56,140 nt of DNA from an uncultured Anaerovibrio sp. (GTDB taxonomy: Bacteria; Bacillota; Negativicutes; Selenomonadales; Selenomonadaceae). The notes under the pieces were generated by a model. The model ran no database searches. It was not told where the DNA came from and saw nothing but the letters and a program-made list of their open reading frames with translations. Positions 50,256 through 56,140 of the stretch are shown piece by piece (the first letter of the stretch is position 1; each line of letters begins with the position of its first letter). The position numbers and the translations under genes are program-made. The stretch covers positions 1 to 56,140 of the forward strand of contig CAKPYV010000014.1 of the NCBI GenBank assembly GCA_934203205.1, written 5' to 3'.

Positions 50256-51940
50256 TTAGGTTAACTGAAAACCTAATCACTGAATATCTTAAGGAAGGCT
50301 CTATTGATGGATTGTCCCTTATGATGGATCCTGATATTATAGCCTATAGTCATTTAGATGTGAACTATGTACGAGGCGATTGGAATGTGAAGCAGTTTTT
50401 GCATAGGAAATATGAGCGTTTGTCGCCAATATCTTTGAATCGTTGCAAAATGCGCTGCACCATGACAGAGGAGGGAGCCTCTGTTTTGGCGTGTCTTATA
50501 CTTAACTGTACCAAGGCCAAAAATTTAATCTTCCTGAATATAACATTTATGTACAAATTTCAGGAGGATGACTGTCCGGTTATTACAGGTATTCATATAG
50601 ACCGGGATTATCGCCATGAGAATACCTTCAAGTCTGTTAGCCAAGGAAAATCAAATGGTGTTGTGGTGGATTATTTGGCCACCTATGATGAATTGACTGG
50701 TATCTACAATAAGCAGGCTTTTTATGCCAAAACCAAGGAAATGCTTTTGGACAATCCAGATAAAAATTTTGATTTATTGCGGATAAATGTTGAGCGTTTC
50801 AAGGTCCTGAATGACCTTTTTGGTGAGGCTACGGGAGATAAGCTGCTGCGGTATATAGGCAAATTCCTGAAGGAAATAAATCTGCCTCTCTGTGTCAGTG
50901 GCAGATTATATGCTGATAATTTTGCTGTCTGCTATGAAGCAGGCAAGGGTGATTCCCGTCGTATGATTAACACTCTGCAGATGGTGGCAGACAGCTTTGC
51001 CATCAACAATCGCACGATTCTGAGCTTTGGCCTATATCGTATTGATGATAAAGCCTTGCCCATAAGCGTGATGTGCGATAGGGCCAATATGGCCTTGTGG
51101 AGAGCCAAGGGCAATTTCAAAAATCCTTATTGCGAATACGATGAAAAAATGCGTCAGCAGGTGCTGAAAGAGCAAAAAATCATCAATGCCATGGAAAAGG
51201 CAATCCAAAATAAGGAATTTAATCTGTACCTACAGCCTAAATATGATATGGAAAAAGGTACCATAGTAGGTGCAGAAGCTTTGGTTCGTTGGATTAGTCA
51301 TGAGAATGGCTTTATTTCCCCAGGAGATTTTATTCCGGTTTTTGAGAACAATGGCTTTGTTTATGAGGTAGACAAATTTATTTGGGAGGAAAGCTGCCAC
51401 TGTTTGCGTAAGTGGCTGGATGAGGGACTTGAAGTACATCCCATATCCGTCAATGTATCTCGTATAGATTTGTATGATCCCAAATTAGTGGACCATTTGG
51501 TTGGCCTGCGGGAAAAATATCATTTGCCTGCAGACTATTTGCAGCTGGAAATTACAGAAAGTGCCTATACAGAAGATCCAGAGCAGATTATTGCCATTAC
51601 CAATAAGCTGCGGGAGGTAGGATTCCTGATTCTCATGGATGATTTTGGCACGGGCTATTCTTCCTTGAATATGCTGAAGGATGTTCATCTGGATGTTTTG
51701 AAGCTGGATATGGGCTTTTTGAAAAAAAGCTGTTGTTCCCTTCGTTCCAGAAGCATTATTAGCGCCATTATTCAAATGGCCAAAAACCTGCATATGCAGA
51801 CCATTGTTGAGGGTGTGGAGACCCAGGAACATGTGGAGTTCCTTAAAAGCCTAGGTTGCAGATATGCTCAGGGTTACTATTATTCCAAGCCACTGCCTGT
51901 TGATGAATTTGAAAAGCTGATTGGCGCTACAGGAAAATAG
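50231..51940 (+). CDS. c-di-GMP phosphodiesterase with degenerate GGDEF and intact EAL domains
   Basis: The 569-residue protein has an N-terminal alpha/beta domain resembling SnoaL/NTF2 or PAS folds (about 1-140). A GGDEF domain follows (about 155-300) whose signature is replaced by LYADNF, so it cannot make c-di-GMP. The EAL domain (about 315-565) keeps EALVRW, NVSR, EITESAYTE, DDFGTGYSS, KLDMGF and VEGVET. It therefore likely degrades c-di-GMP, with the GGDEF-like part as a possible GTP sensor. ATG 50231 has GGGAG upstream. Placement next to the Tad pilus genes suggests control of surface attachment, which is inference. Confidence 0.9.
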   Translation: MEMGHEDLIRLTENLITEYLKEGSIDGLSLMMDPDIIAYSHLDVNYVRGDWNVKQFLHRKYERLSPISLNRCKMRCTMTEEGASVLACLILNCTKAKNLIFLNITFMYKFQEDDCPVITGIHIDRDYRHENTFKSVSQGKSNGVVVDYLATYDELTGIYNKQAFYAKTKEMLLDNPDKNFDLLRINVERFKVLNDLFGEATGDKLLRYIGKFLKEINLPLCVSGRLYADNFAVCYEAGKGDSRRMINTLQMVADSFAINNRTILSFGLYRIDDKALPISVMCDRANMALWRAKGNFKNPYCEYDEKMRQQVLKEQKIINAMEKAIQNKEFNLYLQPKYDMEKGTIVGAEALVRWISHENGFISPGDFIPVFENNGFVYEVDKFIWEESCHCLRKWLDEGLEVHPISVNVSRIDLYDPKLVDHLVGLREKYHLPADYLQLEITESAYTEDPEQIIAITNKLREVGFLILMDDFGTGYSSLNMLKDVHLDVLKLDMGFLKKSCCSLRSRSIISAIIQMAKNLHMQTIVEGVETQEHVEFLKSLGCRYAQGYYYSKPLPVDEFEKLIGATGK

Positions 51941-51948
51941 ACAATACA

Positions 51949-52638
51949 TTAGTAAAGAAAATAAGCAAATAGGGCCATGATAATAAAGCCTGGGCCGTAG
52001 GGAATGTAGTCCTTACGTCTTTTTCTTTTGCTGAGAATTGCCACTAAGGCCAACAGCCCTCCCAGAATAATGCCTCCTATGCCGGTAAATACCATAGCCT
52101 CTGGCTTTAGCCAAAGGCCAAGAGCAGCTAATAGCTTAATATCGCCGCCACCAATTCCTCCTCTGGTAAGAATGGCCAGCAAAAGAAAGATAAGACCGCT
52201 GGCTAGAGCTGTGAGAATCTGTAGGAAAAGCTGTTCAGGTTGAAGCAGCAATTGATAGCACAAGCCTAGAATGGCAAAAAGTGCCACCTGATGATTCATA
52301 ATAATCTGCTGTTCCATATCGCTCCACATCATAATGAACAGAAAACTGCTGTAAAGGACAAAGAAAAAGGTACTGCCGGTTGTATAGATAGGTGGACTGA
52401 TAATAGTATAGGTATTTAACAGGCCATAGCTGATGGCGCTATAGGGAAATAAGTTTATTACGATATAGGATATAATACCTATAAAAATAATAATTTTACC
52501 AGTACGCCACTGCCAGGGACAGGGATATTTGTGGGGAAAGCTTAATTCCTCTTTGTTTGCTAGGTAAAGCAAATTGAGCCAAGCGGATAGAAGGGTGATA
52601 ATTATAATTTCCCCCAAGATATGCAAAGTGTTCAACAC
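51949..52638 (-). CDS. Type IV/Tad prepilin peptidase (A24 family)
   Basis: The 229-residue membrane protein carries the two Asp motifs of A24 aspartic peptidases: WSDMEQQIIMN (about residue 105) and GGGDIKLLAALG (about residue 175). It has about six helices. The N-terminal methyltransferase domain of PilD is absent, though an extra membrane segment occupies that place. It is divergent from cpaB, so it likely processes the Flp prepilin of the Tad locus. The start is GTG 52638 with AAAGGA at long spacing. Confidence 0.88.
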   Translation of the reverse strand: MLNTLHILGEIIIITLLSAWLNLLYLANKEELSFPHKYPCPWQWRTGKIIIFIGIISYIVINLFPYSAISYGLLNTYTIISPPIYTTGSTFFFVLYSSFLFIMMWSDMEQQIIMNHQVALFAILGLCYQLLLQPEQLFLQILTALASGLIFLLLAILTRGGIGGGDIKLLAALGLWLKPEAMVFTGIGGIILGGLLALVAILSKRKRRKDYIPYGPGFIIMALFAYFLY

Positions 52639-52705
52639 AATAAAATACCGTCCTTTCTAGGCAAAAGCATAGTTTTTTTCATTCAAGCAAACACGACTAT
52701 AGTCC

Positions 52706-52734
52706 TTGCAATGTATAGGAAAATTTGGTATACT
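52706..52734 (+). promoter_or_regulatory. Promoter of the Tad/Cpa pilus operon
   Basis: -35 TTGCAA (52706-52711), 17-base spacer and -10 TATACT (52729-52734) precede cpaB by about 95 bases. The space between holds no gene. Confidence 0.7.
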
Positions 52735-52828
52735 GAATTCGATGTAAAATGGATTCATATTGATGAAAATGATTGTTTTTGTATGGCAGAGGAATGACTT
52801 TATATAGATAATTAAAAGGATGATAGGC

Positions 52829-53809
52829 GTGAGGGAAAAATTTAATAGGGTTTGGACAATATTTTCAGAGAGATTAACCTATCGGCATTGGGTTGTTTTG
52901 GCAGGCCTTGTTAGTGGTATTTTGGGCCTGTTGGTTTTTGCAGGTTTGAGCACTAAGGAAAACAATGATAACTACGTTCCTATAGATACCGTGCAGGTGG
53001 TAGTAGCCAAACAGGATATTGCCCCCAAAACCATTATTAAGGAAAGCATGGTGGAGCTGCGGGAGGTGCCTACCTCCATGGTAGCTGATGATACCGTTAA
53101 GGATATAGGGGATATTGTTGACAAACCAGCCAAAGTAGAAATTTTCAAGGATGATATTATTTCTGCCCGCAAAGTTTTGACGGATATAAAAATGGTGGGC
53201 TTTACGGGAGAAATTCCTCCAGAGTGCCGGGCTATCAGTATAGGTATTACAGATATTACAGGGGTAGCCGGTTTTGCTAAGGCTGGGGATTATGTGGATA
53301 TTATGCTGATTGCCAAGGGCGATGACAAAATGACTGGCCGCATTATCCTGCAGGATGTACTGCTGTTGGCAGTCAACAAAATTTCTGCGGACAGATCCGG
53401 AATGGCTAAGGGTGATGGCAAAAATGCAGGCGATAAGGGAGATAAAAAGCAGGATGGCGTCAATGAGAGTCTTGCTGCCCAGGAGGCTATGACCGAATTG
53501 GCTACTGCCACTGTGGCTGTACTGCCAGAGGATGCCTTGAAGCTTATTACGGAGGCTCAGGAGGGAACCTTGTATTTGGCATTGCGGCCCTATAAGCCTC
53601 GGGCTAAATTTACCACAGAAACCAAGCACATTTATTATTCTAGCACAAAAAGCTACAAACCTGCTACAGGAACTACAGCTCCACCACAGAGTCAGAGTCA
53701 GTCAGCTCCTGCCAGTCAGTCTGTAGCACCGTCAGCTCCGGCTAATCCAGCCCCTGCTGGCAGAGTAGAGGTTATTCGGGCAAATTCATCAACCAGGGAG
53801 GGTAAATGA
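52829..53809 (+). CDS. cpaB: Flp pilus assembly protein CpaB (RcpC/SAF domain)
   Basis: CpaB is an inner-membrane-anchored periplasmic protein of Tad pilus machines. The 326-residue protein has one N-terminal helix (about 20-40), a SAF domain (about 55-120; VVVAKQDIAPKTIIKESMV), the RcpC-type region with GITDITGVAGFAKAGDYVDIM, and a Ser/Gln/Pro-rich C-terminal tail. An ATG at 52820 is directly preceded by AAAAGG, too close to serve it; the GTG at 52829 has that signal at correct distance and is chosen. Confidence 0.92.
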   Translation: MREKFNRVWTIFSERLTYRHWVVLAGLVSGILGLLVFAGLSTKENNDNYVPIDTVQVVVAKQDIAPKTIIKESMVELREVPTSMVADDTVKDIGDIVDKPAKVEIFKDDIISARKVLTDIKMVGFTGEIPPECRAISIGITDITGVAGFAKAGDYVDIMLIAKGDDKMTGRIILQDVLLLAVNKISADRSGMAKGDGKNAGDKGDKKQDGVNESLAAQEAMTELATATVAVLPEDALKLITEAQEGTLYLALRPYKPRAKFTTETKHIYYSSTKSYKPATGTTAPPQSQSQSAPASQSVAPSAPANPAPAGRVEVIRANSSTREGK

Positions 53810-55236
53810 TGCATAGATATTTAGGCAAAATGAAGAATTATATCTATCTGCTGGCTTCCCTGCTGTTTTTCCTATCAGGCTCAGTGGTAGAGGCGGCTCC
53901 ACAGCCCATATGGTTGGAATTGAATCAGGCTTACCTTTATGAGGCGGGCAGCTCTCCTATAACCAGAGTTTCTGTAGCCAATCCAGACATTGCAGATGTT
54001 CTAGTTTTGGATAATACCACCCTGAATATTATTGGCAAGGCTCCCGGCTCTACAAGCTTATCCATATGGAGTGAAAATGAAATGCGGCAGGATTTTGTGA
54101 TTTCTGTTAGCAATGTAGATACTACTACAGGTTATTTTATCCAACAATCCATAGGTATGTCTGGGGTGCAGGTGGTGAAGGTAGGAGAGAAGCTGGTATT
54201 GCAGGGAACTGTGGAAAATCAGCATGAGCTGGATCAAGCCTTGGGTATAGCAGGACTTTATGCAGAGAAGGACAATATCGTCAACCTGCTGCAGATGAAG
54301 AACCCCATTATGGTGAATTTATCTGCTTTGGTAATTGATATTAGCGGTAAAGATGCCAGCGATTTGGGCTTTAAATATGGAGTAGCTAAAGAAATTTCTA
54401 CAGATGCTGGAACCACTAATATTACCTTTGGCACAGCTGGTAATTTTTATGGCGGTATGGATTGGCAGGATTATACCCATCATCCCTTTCAAAATGTAGA
54501 TTTTATGATTCAGGCCTTGGTCAGTCAAAATAAGCTCAAGGTACTGTCCAGACCGAATATCACTACCATGAGTGGTGAGGAAGCAGAAATTCTCATTGGT
54601 GGAGAGCTGCCTATTCCTACTACTATTGACGGAGAAATTTCCATCGAGTGGAAATCCTACGGCATTAATTTGAAAATAAAGCCTCAGGTAGATGGGGAAA
54701 ACAAAATAACCTCCAAGATTGAGGCCGAGGTTAGTGGCATTGATGCCAGCGTGGCTATTCCTACTACAGCAGGAAAGATTCCAGGTCTAGTTTCCCGCAA
54801 AGCCTCTACGGTGCTATCTGTGCCTGATGGACAGACCATGGCCATTGGAGGACTGATGAATAGTGACGAAAGCAAGGTTGTTACCAAGGTACCTTTGCTA
54901 GGGGACATTCCTGTTATTGGTGAGTTCTTCAAGCATACCTCAAAATCCAAGGATAAGAGGGAGCTGATGATTCTCATTACCCCAACCATTGTTACCAATA
55001 ACGATCCTGTGAAGGGTTCCTCCAAGATGTGGGAGGAGGTAGAAAACAGCAAGCGTCAGTGGCAGGACATGGAGAATATTTATCCTAACGATCCCCCAGC
55101 CCCCGTCAGCACTGAGCCTTTAGGTCCTCTCTACAAAAAGAGAGATACCTCTCAGGCACCTAGCTGGACTGCTAAGGCTGAGGCGGAGCTTCGTCAGGCG
55201 GCTGAGCAGGCAGAAGGGGGAGCCGTAGATGACTGA
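53806..55236 (+). CDS. cpaC: Tad pilus secretin CpaC (RcpA)
   Basis: CpaC forms the outer-membrane channel of the Tad pilus, so its presence itself argues for an outer membrane. The 476-residue protein has a signal peptide (about 1-31, ending VVEAA) and a pilus-secretin N-domain (VANPDIADVLVLDN). A short connector follows, then the secretin C-domain (LSRPNITTMSGEEAEILIGGE, GLVSRKASTVLSVPDGQT, VPLLGDIPVIGEFF, LMILITPTIV). A polar tail follows. The start overlaps the cpaB stop (ATGA). Confidence 0.95.
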   Translation: MMHRYLGKMKNYIYLLASLLFFLSGSVVEAAPQPIWLELNQAYLYEAGSSPITRVSVANPDIADVLVLDNTTLNIIGKAPGSTSLSIWSENEMRQDFVISVSNVDTTTGYFIQQSIGMSGVQVVKVGEKLVLQGTVENQHELDQALGIAGLYAEKDNIVNLLQMKNPIMVNLSALVIDISGKDASDLGFKYGVAKEISTDAGTTNITFGTAGNFYGGMDWQDYTHHPFQNVDFMIQALVSQNKLKVLSRPNITTMSGEEAEILIGGELPIPTTIDGEISIEWKSYGINLKIKPQVDGENKITSKIEAEVSGIDASVAIPTTAGKIPGLVSRKASTVLSVPDGQTMAIGGLMNSDESKVVTKVPLLGDIPVIGEFFKHTSKSKDKRELMILITPTIVTNNDPVKGSSKMWEEVENSKRQWQDMENIYPNDPPAPVSTEPLGPLYKKRDTSQAPSWTAKAEAELRQAAEQAEGGAVDD

Positions 55237-56068
55237 GAAAAAAATCAGTGGCGTTGTCATTACCTTTTTTAGTACAGCTTCTGCTGTAGGCAAAACCCTT
55301 ATCAGCGTAAATATGGCTTCAGAGCTGGCCCGGCAGGGATATCGTGTCTGCCTGGCAGATTATGATTTGCAATTTGGGGATATTGCCAATTACCTTAGAT
55401 TGTCAGCCCATCCCTCCTCCTATGATGTTATTGAAGCCTTGAAGCAAAATAATCAGGGGGATTTACAGCAGCTTTTAGTTCCCTATAGATATGGAACTAT
55501 TTCCTTTGATGTATTGCCAGCACCGGAGTCTCTAGAGCAGGCTTACAATCTGTCTCCGGAGGACTGTACGGAGCTTATAAAAAAACTGCGGCTTCTTTAC
55601 GATTACGTGATTATTGATACCACCAGTATGTTTAGCAAGCTGAATTTGGCTATGCTGGATTTAAGCACCATTGTTACCTTTCTAGGAGTAGTGGATTTTA
55701 TTCCCACTATCAAGAATATGAAAATCGGTAATGATACTTTGCGCACCCTTAATTACAATACCAATAAGATTCGTATGGTACTGAACCGCAGTGATGCCAA
55801 AACCCGTATTCCATTGGATTCTGTGGAAAAGCTGCTGGGAGAGGGGTTTTATCATATTCTGCCCAATGATTTCCAGGCGGCCAGCGAATCTATTGCCACA
55901 GGTGTGCCTCTGGTTTTGGGGGATTCTGATGGTGTGCTGGCAGAGGAAATTCGCAAGCTGATTTCCCGTTATACCAACAAGGCTTATGTGCCAGAGCGGG
56001 AGGCTGTACCTGTCAAAAGTCAGGAGCGTCGCAAGAGTGGTTTCTTTGGGAAGATTTTTGGGAGGTAA
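55229..56068 (+). CDS. cpaE: Tad pilus localisation ATPase CpaE/TadZ
   Basis: TadZ is a MinD/ParA-like ATPase that places the Tad machine at a cell site. The 279-residue protein has a deviant Walker A (FFSTASAVGKTLIS), ADYDLQFGD with the switch Asp, and YDYVIIDTTS (Walker B-like). The receiver-like N-terminal domain found in many CpaE proteins is absent, so it is ATPase-only. It overlaps cpaC by eight bases. The window ends 72 bases later with no further gene; cpaF is expected next. Confidence 0.9.
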   Translation: MTEKKISGVVITFFSTASAVGKTLISVNMASELARQGYRVCLADYDLQFGDIANYLRLSAHPSSYDVIEALKQNNQGDLQQLLVPYRYGTISFDVLPAPESLEQAYNLSPEDCTELIKKLRLLYDYVIIDTTSMFSKLNLAMLDLSTIVTFLGVVDFIPTIKNMKIGNDTLRTLNYNTNKIRMVLNRSDAKTRIPLDSVEKLLGEGFYHILPNDFQAASESIATGVPLVLGDSDGVLAEEIRKLISRYTNKAYVPEREAVPVKSQERRKSGFFGKIFGR

Positions 56069-56140
56069 GCAACAGTTAAAATAAACTTATAAAAATTTAT
56101 AAATAAATACTGTTCAAATTACAATTTTATGGTATGATAA

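Overview
The window looks like a chromosomal segment of a diderm Firmicute, most likely a member of the Negativicutes (Selenomonas/Anaerovibrio/Megamonas-like). This is inferred from two things seen together. One is a full Gram-negative outer-membrane kit: lipid A, Kdo and Lpt genes plus a secretin. The other is Firmicute-type gene order, yaaR-holB-ricT-trmN-rsmI-metG-tatD-3D protein. Strong AGGAGG ribosome binding sites, TTG/GTG starts and moderate AT content agree. No rRNA, tRNA or CRISPR array was found.

Region 1 (1-21040) is one long rightward lipopolysaccharide supercluster. It runs lpxC-fabZ-lpxA-lpxI-lpxB-msbA-(waaA-lpxK fusion)-kdsB-kdsA-kdsD-kdsC-lpxL-like-lptC-lptA-lptB-lptF/G. A DUF3084 coiled-coil protein, a RuvC-like nuclease-fold protein and a dCMP deaminase follow, then a separate promoter for a WecA-type transferase and wecB, closed by a terminator at 21008-21040. 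With few exceptions (lpxD and a second LptF/G are absent) it encodes the route from UDP-GlcNAc and arabinose-5-phosphate to Kdo-lipid A and its export. A 600-base region before lpxC carries a promoter and strong potential RNA structure but no gene.

Region 2 (about 21100-26660) is an accessory island between wecB and rsmE with different codon use in its main genes. It holds two promoters overlapped by palindromes, an unidentified structured leader, a WYL regulator, a broken DUF1643 gene, and a 741-residue fusion of an ADP-ribosylglycohydrolase, an SseB-like region and a DUF1643 domain. A DUF1848 protein, a small orphan protein and a truncated regulator-like gene on the other strand complete it. 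This is the best candidate here for an undescribed system.

Region 3 (26674-33981) holds rsmE-mtaB-hinT, rpsU, manA on the minus strand, and a mannose-family PTS (fused EIIAB, EIIC, EIID). Region 4 (34031-39236), mostly minus strand, holds a lone flagellin, a Gfo/Idh oxidoreductase, and a peroxide-defence cluster: an ArsD-like protein, an AhpF N-terminal-domain-only protein and AhpC. A flavin-reductase/rubredoxin fusion is divergent to it. Region 5 (about 39420-41105) is a decayed IS607-type element with a ruined tnpA, an intact tnpB and a likely omega/reRNA-bearing right end.

Region 6 (41197-49980) holds an HD hydrolase and the Bacillus-like yaaR-holB-ricT-trmN-rsmI-metG-tatD-3D block. Region 7 (50094 to the end) holds a degenerate-GGDEF/EAL c-di-GMP phosphodiesterase and the start of a Tad/Flp pilus locus: a divergent prepilin peptidase, then cpaB, cpaC (secretin) and cpaE/tadZ, cut by the window end before the expected cpaF.
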